NCBI RefSeq assembly: GCF_014851585.1 | Contig: NZ_JACVAB010000001.1 | Location: 1,389,669 to 1,453,668 of the forward strand | DNA: 64,000 bases | DNA from: Agrobacterium sp. AGB01 | GTDB lineage: Bacteria; Pseudomonadota; Alphaproteobacteria; Rhizobiales; Rhizobiaceae | Reading direction: 5' to 3' | In this document: positions 27,240 through 36,766 of the stretch, piece after piece | Position numbering within the stretch: position 1 is the first letter of the stretch | Layout of the letters: each line of letters starts with the position of its first letter | The notes under the pieces: generated by a model | Database searches by the model: none | Seen by the model: the letters and a program-made list of their open reading frames with translations, nothing else | Told to the model about the DNA's origin: nothing | Program-made: the position numbers and the translations under genes

Positions 27240-28301
27240 TCAGGCCTGACCCTTCAGGTCAGGCCGCAAATCCGAGATGAAATCGCTGATGCCGGGCCGT
27301 TTCAAGGCGCGGAATGGCAGCGGGCGGCACAGATCCATGGCGGCAATACCGATGCGCGCCGTCATCAGCCCGTTGATCATCCCTTCACCGAGGCGGGCCG
27401 AGAGTTTGGAGGCCAGTCCATGGCCCAGAACCTGTTGTGCCAGCCCGTCGCCGACCGCAATTGAACCGGTGACAGCCAGATGTGCAATGACATCCCGCAG
27501 CAGGCGCATCATGCCAATTGATCCCGGGCGCCCGCCATAAAGTTCGGCCATGGAACGGACAAGCCGCACCACTTCAAACAACACATAGGCCAGGTCGACA
27601 ATGGCGCGTGGGCTGACGGCGGTAACGATCGACACGCGTTTGGAGGCGTTGAGAATAAGCGCACGCGCCTGCCGATCGATGGGTGTCAGCAATTCGCGCT
27701 CGGCAAAATCCAGCAGATGCGGACCGTCGATAATATCGTCCTGCGTTGCCTTCAATGCCGCGCGGCCTTTGGCAGTTTCGGCGCGGTGCGACAGGATGTT
27801 TTCGAGCTTGGCAACAACGGCTTTCGCAGCGGTTGCCTTTCGCTCCAGCGCGGCCTGTTCAGCCTCGACCTTGAGCGATTGCACGGCGTTAAGCCGCCAT
27901 ATGCCAGCCACCTCGCGGGCCACGATCACCAGCAGCGCCAGAACGGCTATCGCCACGGCGGTTATGGCAGTGTAGCCCAGCCAGTCGGCGCGGGTGAACA
28001 GATCACGGATCAACTGGTCGGCCCACAGACCAAGCGCCAGCGACAACAGGAAACCGAATGCGCCAACTGCCAGCTTGCCGAAAGAAAACCGGTGTGGGCG
28101 CGGTTCGGCAACCGGCGGCGCAAGGCCCGCATCCACGCCACCCAGAAACGGATCATCCTCGTCAGGCGTTATGGCAACTTCGCCGGCAAAGGCCTGCGGC
28201 AGACGGCGCACTGGTGGCGGCTGTTGTTTTTCTGTGTCGAGAGAAAATGCCTCGGGGCGTCTTTTGCCTGGTGTCGGGCCATCATTGTTGGAATTGGTCA
28301 T
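27240..28301 (-). CDS. ycjF: YcjF-family membrane protein (TIGR01620/DUF697)
   Basis: A 353-residue protein. The first 75 residues are Pro/Asp-rich and probably disordered. Two membrane helices follow (about 75-95 and 108-130), and then the helical TIGR01620/DUF697 domain with RVSIVTAVSPRAIVDLAYVLFEVVRLVRSMAELYGGRPG. YcjF is always paired with the P-loop protein YcjX and is linked to envelope or phage-shock-type stress in enterobacteria; its molecular role is not settled. Its start overlaps the end of ycjX by four bases. Confidence 0.88.
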   Translation of the reverse strand: MTNSNNDGPTPGKRRPEAFSLDTEKQQPPPVRRLPQAFAGEVAITPDEDDPFLGGVDAGLAPPVAEPRPHRFSFGKLAVGAFGFLLSLALGLWADQLIRDLFTRADWLGYTAITAVAIAVLALLVIVAREVAGIWRLNAVQSLKVEAEQAALERKATAAKAVVAKLENILSHRAETAKGRAALKATQDDIIDGPHLLDFAERELLTPIDRQARALILNASKRVSIVTAVSPRAIVDLAYVLFEVVRLVRSMAELYGGRPGSIGMMRLLRDVIAHLAVTGSIAVGDGLAQQVLGHGLASKLSARLGEGMINGLMTARIGIAAMDLCRPLPFRALKRPGISDFISDLRPDLKGQA

Positions 28302-29767
28302 GCGAGCCTGTCTCCGAAAAGGAACTGCATGGCACGGTCAAGCCGGATATGGGGAACCGAGAGCTTGATGCCACCGCCAGTTTCTTCGATTTGCGGCGGC
28401 CGGAACCGCACAAAATTGATGTCGGGCATGCCGTCGCTATTATCAGCGGCAAATAGCGGTTCGGGATTTTCCGGCAGGTCGCCGGGAAAGATTGCCGTGG
28501 CGCGGTTGCCGTCGAATATTTCGCCATTGATGCTTTCACCTGATATCGGCGTGCCGACGATCACCGGCAGGGTGTGGCCATCCTGCTTGACCGTTGCCTC
28601 ACGCGTTGCGCGCACCGACGCCAGCGCCATTACGTCAATGCCGGCACCGCTCATGCCAATGCGGGTAATGGCGCGGTCCACCAGTCGGCGCGTCAGGCTT
28701 TCCAGCCGGTCATGGCTTTCATGGTGCAGATGGTCGGCCTTGGTGGCAGCCACCAGAACCTTGTCGATGCGCCGCCCCAGAAGCGACGACAGCAGCGTAT
28801 TAGTGCCGGGACGGAAGCAGGCCAGCACGTCGCCCAGCGCCCGCTCCAGGTCGTGCAACGCCTCCTGACCGCGATTGACGGCCTGCAGCGCATCGATCAG
28901 CACGATCTGGCGGTCAAGGCGGGCGAAGTGTTCACGGAAGAACGGTTTCACCACGATATTTTTATAGGCGTCGTAGCGCCGCTCCATCATGGCGCGCAGT
29001 GAGCCCTTGGGGGCTTTTTCATCTGTCAGGCCCGGCAGCGGCGCAAAAGTCAGGGCAGGTGATCCCTCAAGATCACCCGGCATCAGGAAACGGCCCGGCG
29101 GCAGGGTGGACAGCGACCGCTCATCGGATTTGCAGGCGCGCAGATAGCCGCTGAAATGTTCTGCCAGTTTCTTGGCTGTCATTTCATCGGCCGGTGCATT
29201 GACGTCGAGAGTGGCGGCATACTCCAGCCAGTCACGGGCCAGCTCTGCCCGCACGCCGGTTCCGGCCAATTCGACAGTCTCATTGCTGAAAGTGTTGTAG
29301 TCGCGCTCCAAAAGCGGCAGGTCCAGCAGCCATTCGCCGGGATAGTCGATGATGTCGATCGACAGCTGGCCGGGCGACAACCAGCGACCCCAGCCGCTGG
29401 CGCTCTGGTACTCGATGGTAATGCGCAGCTCGGAAATGGCGCGGGTCGAATCAGGCCAGCTTCGGTCGCGCACCAGCGCCTGAATGTGGTCTTCATACTG
29501 AAAGCGCGGAATGGCGTCGTCAGGCTGTGGTTCCAGCCGGATGGAGGACACACGGCCCGATCGCACCGGTTCAAACAACGGCAGGCGGCCGCCATTCAGC
29601 AGATTATGCACCAGCGAGGAGATAAAAACCGTCTTGCCGGCACGCGAAAGACCGGTCACGCCGAGCCGCAATGTGGGATGCGTCAAGGAACTTGCCCGGT
29701 CATAAAGATTGTCAAATGCGATCAGCGCGCCGTCTGTTATCGATGAAAGCGATGGGGGCAAGAGCAA
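28298..29767 (-). CDS. ycjX: YcjX-family P-loop GTPase-like protein (DUF463)
   Basis: A 489-residue P-loop protein with the Walker A GLSRAGKT (39-46), a DYPGEWLLDLPLL stretch that resembles a switch/Walker B region, and the DUF463-specific CFRPGTNTLLSSLLGRRIDKVL and VLVAATKADHLHHESH, the latter in place of an NKXD-like specificity motif. It is the partner of YcjF in a two-gene unit, probably a membrane-associated nucleotide-driven stress system. The ATG at 29767 opens the gene directly. Confidence 0.9.
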   Translation of the reverse strand: MLLPPSLSSITDGALIAFDNLYDRASSLTHPTLRLGVTGLSRAGKTVFISSLVHNLLNGGRLPLFEPVRSGRVSSIRLEPQPDDAIPRFQYEDHIQALVRDRSWPDSTRAISELRITIEYQSASGWGRWLSPGQLSIDIIDYPGEWLLDLPLLERDYNTFSNETVELAGTGVRAELARDWLEYAATLDVNAPADEMTAKKLAEHFSGYLRACKSDERSLSTLPPGRFLMPGDLEGSPALTFAPLPGLTDEKAPKGSLRAMMERRYDAYKNIVVKPFFREHFARLDRQIVLIDALQAVNRGQEALHDLERALGDVLACFRPGTNTLLSSLLGRRIDKVLVAATKADHLHHESHDRLESLTRRLVDRAITRIGMSGAGIDVMALASVRATREATVKQDGHTLPVIVGTPISGESINGEIFDGNRATAIFPGDLPENPEPLFAADNSDGMPDINFVRFRPPQIEETGGGIKLSVPHIRLDRAMQFLFGDRLA

Positions 29768-29872
29768 TTATCCCATTAAAATTAGAAATTTCTCCACGAA
29801 TATAAGAAGGATTGGTGCTTAAAAAAGTGGCTGGAAAACAGAAATATACCGGGCCGACGGCGGCCGCGGCTT

Positions 29873-30397
29873 TTATGGCGCAATAAAATCTACAACTTTC
29901 CACTTCAGCGGCGATGCCTCGTCGCTGGCATCACAACTGAGCACAGCAAGGCCGGCGGTGGGGAAACCTGACGGTAAATGGCTGTGGAAATCATCTTCGC
30001 CAACCAGTGATTCCAAGAGGTCGGCAATAGTTGGATTATGGCCAATCAACATCACCGATTGACTTTCGCTTTGTGAGGAAATCAGGTCGAGATACGTTTG
30101 TTCGCTGGCATTATACATTTCATCGATGAAGGTAATCTCCGGCTCACCTGGCAGCGAACGGCGGATCGCATCGCTTGTCTGGCGGCAGCGTACAGCCGTT
30201 GAACACAGGATGACCTGCGGGCGATAACCCTTGTCAGCTGCCTTGTCCGCAACGATTTCCGCTTCCGCATAACCTCTGTCATCAAGCGTTCTGTCGAAAT
30301 CTCCCTGACCCGGATTTGCCATGCCAGAATGGGCGTGACGAAGCAGATAGACACGGTTGAGGGAAGTAGAGTGCAGCGCCATCTGTTGAGATTCCAT
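29873..30397 (-). CDS. sixA: SixA-type phosphohistidine phosphatase
   Basis: A 174-residue histidine phosphatase superfamily member with the catalytic LLRHAHSG motif near the N-terminus, the second half-site STAVRCRQTSDAI, and the second histidine in LIGHNPTIADLL. E. coli SixA dephosphorylates phosphohistidines on Hpt domains and on PtsN-pathway protein NPr; which is the target here is unknown. The window contains an Hpt gene and CckA, so a role in phosphorelay is conceivable. Starts at 30382 or 30472 are alternatives. Confidence 0.85.
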   Translation of the reverse strand: MESQQMALHSTSLNRVYLLRHAHSGMANPGQGDFDRTLDDRGYAEAEIVADKAADKGYRPQVILCSTAVRCRQTSDAIRRSLPGEPEITFIDEMYNASEQTYLDLISSQSESQSVMLIGHNPTIADLLESLVGEDDFHSHLPSGFPTAGLAVLSCDASDEASPLKWKVVDFIAP

Positions 30398-30642
30398 TCT
30401 GTAAAATTCCGGTTTTTGAAGAATAGACTGCTTTGCCTCAAGTGTCCTCAAGGAATACGCGAATGCAATCAATGTTTTGATGCTGGCTATTCACGGATTG
30501 TAAAAGGGATTAAAAAATGGACATTTAGCTGATTTTTGTGACAACTTTAAAAATGCCTTAAAACCTCTCAGAAGGCTTGAATCTCCATAGGTCCTTGGAG
30601 TATACACCGCCGCATAAGAGATGTTCTTCGAGGAGAATCGCG

Positions 30643-31062
30643 TTGAGTGAGAAGATCGATCTTAGTGACTATGTGCTCTCTGAGAATGATGAGTTCATGA
30701 ATGCCAATCAGCGCGCGTACTTTCGTGCGAAACTGATTGGTTGGAAAAATGACATCCTTCGCGAAGCAAAAGAGACCCTTGGTCATCTCGCGGAAGAAAG
30801 TGCAAACCATCCTGACATTGCTGATCGCGCCTCTTCGGAAACAGACCGCGCCATCGAACTGAGAGCAAGAGACAGGCAGCGCAAGCTTATTTCCAAAATC
30901 GATGCTGCCTTGCAGCGTATTGACGAGGGAACCTACGGTTACTGTGAAGAAACCGGTGAGCCTATTGGCTTGAAACGGCTTGATGCCCGCCCAATCGCAA
31001 CGCTTTCCATCGAAGCTCAGGAACGCCATGAACGTCGCGAGAAAGTTTATCGCGACGAGTGA
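30643..31062 (+). CDS. dksA: RNA polymerase-binding factor DksA (single-cysteine type)
   Basis: A 139-residue DksA that acts with ppGpp in the RNA polymerase secondary channel. The coiled-coil tip motif D-x-x-D-x-A is present (DIADRA, 58-63). The C-terminal zinc finger is degenerate: only one cysteine (C101, in YGYCEETGEP) of the four of E. coli DksA remains, as in other alphaproteobacterial DksA proteins. The TTG start at 30643 has aggag seven bases upstream, a strong reason to prefer it to the ATG at 30577. A terminator follows. Confidence 0.93.
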   Translation: MSEKIDLSDYVLSENDEFMNANQRAYFRAKLIGWKNDILREAKETLGHLAEESANHPDIADRASSETDRAIELRARDRQRKLISKIDAALQRIDEGTYGYCEETGEPIGLKRLDARPIATLSIEAQERHERREKVYRDE

Positions 31063-31100
31063 TCTCAAACGGTGAAAGCCGGATGAGTTTCAACTGACCA

Positions 31101-31130
31101 AAAAAAAGGCGCGTTTTACGCGCCTTTTTT
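31101..31130. terminator. Bidirectional terminator between dksA and the FliO-like gene
   Basis: AAAAAAAGGCGCG, loop ttttac, CGCGCC TTTTTT. A-tract and T-tract on both sides serve the convergent genes. Confidence 0.85.
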
Positions 31131-31162
31131 CATGTCTGCTGGTGGCCGATTGTGGCCCGTTA

Positions 31163-32503
31163 TTACCGATCGCGTGTCACGGACATTTCGCCGAAGATGC
31201 GCGCCATTTCCTTCTGGATTTCGTTTTCGGTCGAGGCGCCGGAAATGGGCGGGGCAGAGGGGTCACGACGCGGCTGCTGCTGTGTGCTGGCAACCTGCGC
31301 AAAACCTTGCTCGGCAGGAGCGCTCTTGGCGATTTCCGCTTCCAGGAACTTTTCAAAGTCGCTGCTCAGAGCCTCGTTCGACAGAGTTGGCTCAGGGGCG
31401 GGTGCGACCGGCTTGATTGGCGGTTCAACGGTTTCGCGGTTTGGCAGAACCCGATTGCGCGCCGATTCCAGGATGTCGCCGGCATTGATCTCATCCAGCG
31501 TATAGGGCGACGTCTGAAGGATCGGTGGAGGCTCGACTGCTGTTGTCACAGCTGCTGGTTTGATGGGGGGCACAACATCGGGTGGCGTTGCAACGGCGGC
31601 AGCCACGGGGGCTGCGGCAACCACCACTGGCGGTCTGTCGATGACCGACGGTGCAATAGGGCCAGCAACCGGTGGAGCAGCCGGAGATGGCGCAGCTTGG
31701 GTGGCAGGCTGAGTAATTGGCGACTGGACTGCAGATACGGGCGGCGCGCTGGCAGGCGCAACAACGGGTGGCTCCTGGCGGAATGGGCGTGGCGCCTCGG
31801 ACGCAGGTTCAACCGATGGTGCCGGTCTTGCGACGGATGGTTCCCTGGTCACGGATGGCGTTGCTACTGTCGGAGCAACAGCAGGGGCGGCTGGCGTGAT
31901 GATCGGCGGCACTACAGGTGGTGGTGTGATGACAGGCGCAGGCGCTGAAGCCGGTGCAGAGGAAACGACCGGTGGCGGCGTGATCACGGGTGCCGGAGCC
32001 GGAGTAGGCGCAGGCGGCACGACCGGTGCGGACACAGGGGCAGGGGTCACGATTGGCGCGGCCTTGACCGGCTGCTCATGGGTCACTTCACGGGTCTGCG
32101 AAATCGTGCGCGGGGTCTCGCGCTTTTCAACCTGCTCCTGCCGCTCATCATCATAAGGTGAGCTGGACAGCAGGTTGTCACGCTGATCGACCGGCGTCAG
32201 AACCGGAATGGCGCCAATGCCGCTTTCAATGACGATATCGGTCGGGCCGCCAATCATCACAAGATGTTCGACATTGTCCCGGCGCACCAGAACCAGCCTG
32301 CGGCGCGCATCGACAGCTGCCGCATCCAGCACCTGCAAGCGCGGCTGGCGATTTCTGCCGCCACGAATGAAGGGGGAAGAGCCGCCGCGCCGCTTTATCA
32401 GCCACAGGACGATAGCAAGACCGATTAATGCAACGCCAACACCGACGACAGCAATAATGAGATTGTTTCCGTACGAGCCGAGGGCCTCGTTCACCATATC
32501 CAT
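31163..32503 (-). CDS. FliO-like protein with long Pro/Ala-rich tail
   Basis: A 446-residue protein. An N-terminal membrane helix (about 14-36) and a basic patch are followed by a FliO-type domain (RLQVLDAAAVDARRRLVLVR then RDNVEHLVMIGGPTDIVIES, about 54-97). Some 230 residues of Pro/Ala/Val-rich low-complexity sequence follow, then a short conserved end (SSDFEKFLEAEIAK, NEIQKEMARIFGEM). FliO helps assemble the flagellar export gate, but no flagellar gene is nearby and the tail is not a FliO feature, so it may be an envelope protein that shares only the domain. Confidence 0.75.
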   Translation of the reverse strand: MDMVNEALGSYGNNLIIAVVGVGVALIGLAIVLWLIKRRGGSSPFIRGGRNRQPRLQVLDAAAVDARRRLVLVRRDNVEHLVMIGGPTDIVIESGIGAIPVLTPVDQRDNLLSSSPYDDERQEQVEKRETPRTISQTREVTHEQPVKAAPIVTPAPVSAPVVPPAPTPAPAPVITPPPVVSSAPASAPAPVITPPPVVPPIITPAAPAVAPTVATPSVTREPSVARPAPSVEPASEAPRPFRQEPPVVAPASAPPVSAVQSPITQPATQAAPSPAAPPVAGPIAPSVIDRPPVVVAAAPVAAAVATPPDVVPPIKPAAVTTAVEPPPILQTSPYTLDEINAGDILESARNRVLPNRETVEPPIKPVAPAPEPTLSNEALSSDFEKFLEAEIAKSAPAEQGFAQVASTQQQPRRDPSAPPISGASTENEIQKEMARIFGEMSVTRDR

Positions 32504-32826
32504 GATAGTTGCGTCTTTCTAAAATTCGAAAGCGGACAAATCCTTATAAACGGATGTTACATTATCCGCTAAGTTGCTCAAAAAGACGATTTTTTTAAGT
32601 CGCTGACAAGATTTTATCGCTGTTGTCCCGGATTATATCTCACCTGCGGAGCAAATCATTCCGTATACACGCACTAATCTGTGGTGATTTCCTTCAATTT
32701 CTTGATGGTTTGATGGTGGTTATGTCGCAGCATAGCTTTTGGCTGGCTGGTTAACTTGCTACAAGGGCAAGAGGTGGGCGATTCCGTGTGTTTCACGGAA
32801 ATGAGCTGCAAGAATACGAGGTTGAG
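32504..32826. promoter_or_regulatory. Divergent promoter region of the FliO-like gene and cckA
   Basis: A 323-base AT-rich gap without a convincing ORF. TTAA occurs at 32595 and 32752, but no paired CtrA-like site was seen. gagg at 32818 is the ribosome-binding site of cckA. Confidence 0.35.
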
Positions 32827-35433
32827 ATGACACGGGTGGGCCAGGCCAGCGAAAATGACGACCTGCCATTGATGGACAGGCAAGCCCGTTCAGGAACGGT
32901 TGTACGAATACTTTTCCTTGCGGTCATTCTGGTGGCCGCTGCAGTGGCTTTCGTCTATTTCAAAGATTCTCTCGAAAACGAGATCGTGCTCGGCATTCTT
33001 GGCGTGCTCGCCATGGTCGGCATATTTTTTCTGGTGTCGTCGATCATCGGTTTTATCGAGGTCATGCCGCAGTCGCGCTCCGACGTGTTGGCGAGACGCT
33101 TTCTGGCAAGCCATCCCGATGGGATTATCGTCACCGACCCCAAGGGCCGCATCGTTTATGCCAACAGCGCCTATTGCCAGATGACCGGCGCGGTCAAGGC
33201 CATGGATATCCAGAGCCTTGAGACGCTGCTGTCGCGCAATCGCGAATCGACCGAAGCACTGTACCGGCTGATCAACAAACTGCGCGAAGGTCAGAGCGGC
33301 CACGAAGAATTCCGGCTGCTGAAATCGATCGGTGATGGCACGACGTCATCCGGCCCGCATTGGTACCGCCTGAAAGCCCGTCTGTTGATCGAAGCCAGTG
33401 GCGATGCGTTGCACGTGTTCCAGATCATTGACATCACCGCCGAGCGTGAAGATCAGGAGAGATTTTTCCGCGAGCTGCAAAATGCCATCGATTATCTCGA
33501 CCATGCACCATCAGGTTTCTTCTCGGCCGGTAAAAAGGGTGAGATTATCTATTTGAACGCCACGCTGGCCGAATGGCTGGGTATCGACCTTGCCCAGTTT
33601 GCGCCGGGTTCAGTGACCGTGTCCGATATTGTGGCGGGCGAGGGCATGGCTTTGCTGCAATCGGTCAAGCCGTCGGCTGGCCAGTCACGCACCGAAACGG
33701 TTGATCTGGACATGCGCAAGGCCAATGGCCAGAGCGTGCCGGTTCGCCTCGTGCACAAGGTTGCCGCCGCCCGCGATGGTTCTATCGGCGAAAGCCGCAC
33801 CATCGTGCTGATGCGCACCAATGTCGAAAGCGATGATCGTTCGGCCTCAGCCATGCGCTTCACCCGCTTTTTCAACAATACGCCAATGGCTATTGCCTCG
33901 CTGGACGGGCAGGGCCGCATTCTGCGCACCAATGCGCCGTTCCTCAAACTATTCTCGTCGGTGGTCAGTCGTGATGATGTTGACCGCGGCATTCCGTTTG
34001 AAAAGGTCATCCACGACAATGAAAAGGGTCATCTGGCGCATGCGCTGGAAGCAGCCCGTGACCGCCAGGGCGATATTGCACCCTTTGATTCCCGCCATCC
34101 GGGCGAAGAAGGCCGCCATTTCCGCTATTACGTGAATGCGGTTATCGACCAGAATGAGGAGGCGCCTGAAGAGGTCGCCATCGTTTATGCCATCGAGGTG
34201 ACAGAGCAAAAAGCGCTCGAAACCCAGATGGCACAGACCCAGAAGATGAACGCAGTCGGCACGCTGGCCGGTGGCATTGCGCACGACTTCAACAATGTGC
34301 TGACCGCCATCCTGCTGTCGTCTGACCATCTTTTGTTGCAGGCGCGTCCAGCCGACGCCTCCTTTGCCGACCTGATGGAAATCAAGCGCAACGCCAACCG
34401 TGCAGCCGTGCTGGTGCGCCAGTTGCTGGCTTTCTCGCGCAAGCAGACCATGCGTCCAGCCGTGTTGAACATGACCGATGTCGTCGGTGACCTGCGCATG
34501 TTGGTCGACCGGCTGATTTCCGGCACCAATGTCAAGCTGGAGGTCGACTACGGCCGTGACCTGTGGTCGGTCAAAACTGACCTGTCGCAGTTCGAACAGG
34601 TGCTGATCAACCTGTGCGTCAATGCGCGTGATGCCATGCCAAGCGGCGGTACCATTCGCATCAAGACGCGCAATGTCAGCACTGAAGATGCTGCCGCGCT
34701 GAACCGGCCAGACATTCCAATCGAAGAACTGGTGATGATTGAAGTGTCCGATACCGGCACCGGTATTGCGCCTGAAATCATGGACAAGATTTTCGAGCCG
34801 TTCTTCACCACCAAGGATGTTGGCAAGGGTACCGGTCTTGGCCTGTCGATGGTTTATGGCATCGTCAAACAATCCGGTGGTTACATCTACCCCGAATCGG
34901 AAGTGGGCAAGGGCACGGCATTCCGCATCTTCCTGCCACGCCACATCGTCGAGGTTGTTGCCGTTGATCCTGACGTCGCCGCTGCCGCTGGCGATAAAAA
35001 GCTACTCGGCGCAGCACCAGCCGCAGCTGCCAAGAATGACGATGTCGACCTGACCGGCAAGTCTGCCGTCGTTCTTCTGGTGGAAGACGAAGAGGCAGTT
35101 CGCCGTGGTGGAAAGCGTATGCTGGAAACCCGTGGTTACACGGTGCACGAGGCCGGTTCCGGCATCGAGGCGCTGGATGTGATGGAAGAGCTGGAAGGCA
35201 AGGTTGATATCGTAGTTTCCGACGTTGTCATGCCGGAAATGGATGGCCCGTCGCTGCTGCGCGAACTGCGCAAGAACTATCCAGACATGAAGTTCATCTT
35301 TGTGTCCGGTTACGCAGAAGACGCCTTTGCCAAGAACCTGCCTGAGGATGCCAAGTTCGGCTTCCTTCCCAAACCGTTCTCCTTGAAACAGCTGGCCGTT
35401 GCGGTTCGTGAAATGCTTGATAATGAAGGGTGA
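32827..35433 (+). CDS. cckA: Cell-cycle hybrid histidine kinase CckA
   Basis: Head of the CckA-ChpT-CtrA phosphorelay that sets cell-cycle progression in alphaproteobacteria. The 868-residue protein has two membrane spans near the N-terminus and PAS domains (first at about 90-210). The HisKA box [11 protein letters not shown] carries His486, and the ATPase core has [15 protein letters not shown] and GTGLGLS. The C-terminal receiver carries Asp799 in [13 protein letters not shown] chose ATG 32827 because gagg sits five bases upstream; GTG 32788 would add 13 residues. A LuxR-type gene follows by 69 bases. Confidence 0.94.
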   Translation: MTRVGQASENDDLPLMDRQARSGTVVRILFLAVILVAAAVAFVYFKDSLENEIVLGILGVLAMVGIFFLVSSIIGFIEVMPQSRSDVLARRFLASHPDGIIVTDPKGRIVYANSAYCQMTGAVKAMDIQSLETLLSRNRESTEALYRLINKLREGQSGHEEFRLLKSIGDGTTSSGPHWYRLKARLLIEASGDALHVFQIIDITAEREDQERFFRELQNAIDYLDHAPSGFFSAGKKGEIIYLNATLAEWLGIDLAQFAPGSVTVSDIVAGEGMALLQSVKPSAGQSRTETVDLDMRKANGQSVPVRLVHKVAAARDGSIGESRTIVLMRTNVESDDRSASAMRFTRFFNNTPMAIASLDGQGRILRTNAPFLKLFSSVVSRDDVDRGIPFEKVIHDNEKGHLAHALEAARDRQGDIAPFDSRHPGEEGRHFRYYVNAVIDQNEEAPEEVAIVYAIEVTEQKALETQMAQTQKMNAVGTLAGGIAHDFNNVLTAILLSSDHLLLQARPADASFADLMEIKRNANRAAVLVRQLLAFSRKQTMRPAVLNMTDVVGDLRMLVDRLISGTNVKLEVDYGRDLWSVKTDLSQFEQVLINLCVNARDAMPSGGTIRIKTRNVSTEDAAALNRPDIPIEELVMIEVSDTGTGIAPEIMDKIFEPFFTTKDVGKGTGLGLSMVYGIVKQSGGYIYPESEVGKGTAFRIFLPRHIVEVVAVDPDVAAAAGDKKLLGAAPAAAAKNDDVDLTGKSAVVLLVEDEEAVRRGGKRMLETRGYTVHEAGSGIEALDVMEELEGKVDIVVSDVVMPEMDGPSLLRELRKNYPDMKFIFVSGYAEDAFAKNLPEDAKFGFLPKPFSLKQLAVAVREMLDNEG

Positions 35434-35502
35434 TCTCTCCCTTCTCTCTCTTGGCGTCCGGACAAGACCGGGCGCATTCACGGCGACAGGCCGCGTGATA
35501 TC

Positions 35503-36222
35503 TTGACGATAGGCAGCACTGACTGGGCAGATATCGTACTGAGAACCAATCGGGTATCGTCAGTTGAACAGGCCGCGAAGGTGCTTTCCGACGTACAGTG
35601 GCTGTTTGGTTTCCGCGCCTATTATGTGTTCGACCGACCGAAGGCGAGCAGCTTGGGCTTTGAAGAACCGCACCAGTTTTCCAATTTGACGGATCTGTTT
35701 CTGTCACGGTTGAAGGCAAGCGTGCCTGACTTCGAAGACAAGATCTTCATTGATTCCCTGTCGCGGCTCATGCCTGTGCCGTGGTTTATTGAGGAATACA
35801 GCAAGCGCGCCATGTTGAGCGATGCGGCGGTTAAGCTGTTTACGGAATCACGGCTGACCATGGGCGTGAATTTTCCAGGCTTTGGGCTGTGGGACAAGAT
35901 TCGCATCGTCGGTTTTGCTGGCTCTCGAAAAAGGCCGGAACGTGACGAGCTTGATCAACTTAATTTGTTGATGATCCAGATGCATGAACGCCTGTCTTTG
36001 GTGTTCAAGCCGCAGGACAACACTGAAACCACGATGACATCTCTGGAAAAGCAGGTGCTTCATGCCGTTTCGGAAGGAAATCGTGTGGCGCATGTGGCCG
36101 GAAATCTTGGTCTTTCCACACGCACAGTTCAATATCTGATGAATTCCATTTGCCGAAAGCTGGATGCTTCTTCGGTAGAACATGCTGTTGCCAGTGCCTT
36201 GCGGCAGGGGCTTATCTACTGA
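35503..36222 (+). CDS. LuxR-family transcriptional regulator, orphan
   Basis: A 239-residue regulator. The N-terminal region (about 1-165) has the size and pattern of an autoinducer-binding domain (PWFIEEYSKRAMLSDAAVKL, MGVNFPGFGLWDKIRIVGFA). The C-terminal HTH is LuxR type (SLEKQVLHAVSEGNRVAHVA, LGLSTRTVQYLMNSICRKL). No luxI-like synthase is in the window. The key ligand-binding tryptophan/aspartate pattern of LuxR is not clear, so the ligand may not be a homoserine lactone. The start is uncertain: TTG 35503 is the first candidate, and the frame is continuous with the cckA stop codon. Confidence 0.78.
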   Translation: MTIGSTDWADIVLRTNRVSSVEQAAKVLSDVQWLFGFRAYYVFDRPKASSLGFEEPHQFSNLTDLFLSRLKASVPDFEDKIFIDSLSRLMPVPWFIEEYSKRAMLSDAAVKLFTESRLTMGVNFPGFGLWDKIRIVGFAGSRKRPERDELDQLNLLMIQMHERLSLVFKPQDNTETTMTSLEKQVLHAVSEGNRVAHVAGNLGLSTRTVQYLMNSICRKLDASSVEHAVASALRQGLIY

Positions 36223-36399
36223 AATACTGAACTTTATGCCCTTTGCGATGGTGTTCGTAAAACTGCAAGTAAATTCATTTGATTTTACGGTTGCGTCAAA
36301 GGGGCTTAAAATCGCAATCTGAACACTTAAATAAGTGGGGAAGGGATTTGATTTCCGATATGATCTCCCCACCGGAATTGATTTGGAGAATGATGAAAC

Positions 36400-36756
36400 A
36401 TGATCGCTAAGACGATCTACATGCAGGGTGAAGGTGACAATGATGGTGAAGGCGGTACCAACCGCGGAACATCGGTTATCACCCGCACTAAGCCCAAAAC
36501 CAAAAAACCAAATCTCTACCGGGTTTTGCTTTTGAACGACGACTATACGCCAATGGAATTCGTTATCCATATTCTGGAGCGCTTTTTCCAGAAAGACCGC
36601 GAAGCGGCAACGCGTATCATGTTGCACGTCCATCAGCATGGGGTCGGTGAATGTGGTGTCTTTACATATGAAGTCGCCGAGACGAAAGTAAGTCAGGTCA
36701 TGGATTTCGCCCGACAGCATCAGCATCCGCTGCAATGCGTCATGGAAAAGAAATGA
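36400..36756 (+). CDS. clpS: ATP-dependent Clp protease adaptor ClpS
   Basis: An N-end-rule adaptor that delivers substrates with destabilising N-terminal residues to ClpAP. The 118-residue protein has a flexible 35-residue lead, then [20 protein letters not shown], the [16 protein letters not shown] helix and [17 protein letters not shown]. The [10 protein letters not shown] and HQHG residues form the N-degron pocket. clpA follows with a ten-base gap. The 177-base leader contains a GTGGGGA/TCCCCAC hairpin (36335-36372) just before the start region. Confidence 0.93.
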   Translation: MIAKTIYMQGEGDNDGEGGTNRGTSVITRTKPKTKKPNLYRVLLLNDDYTPMEFVIHILERFFQKDREAATRIMLHVHQHGVGECGVFTYEVAETKVSQVMDFARQHQHPLQCVMEKK

Positions 36757-36766
36757 GGATCGCAAC

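Noticed and set aside
35431..35505. A broken cckA-luxR fusion gene
   Set aside because: The frame is shared, but the cckA receiver domain ends normally before the stop and the LuxR-type protein has its full domain set, so these are two genes.
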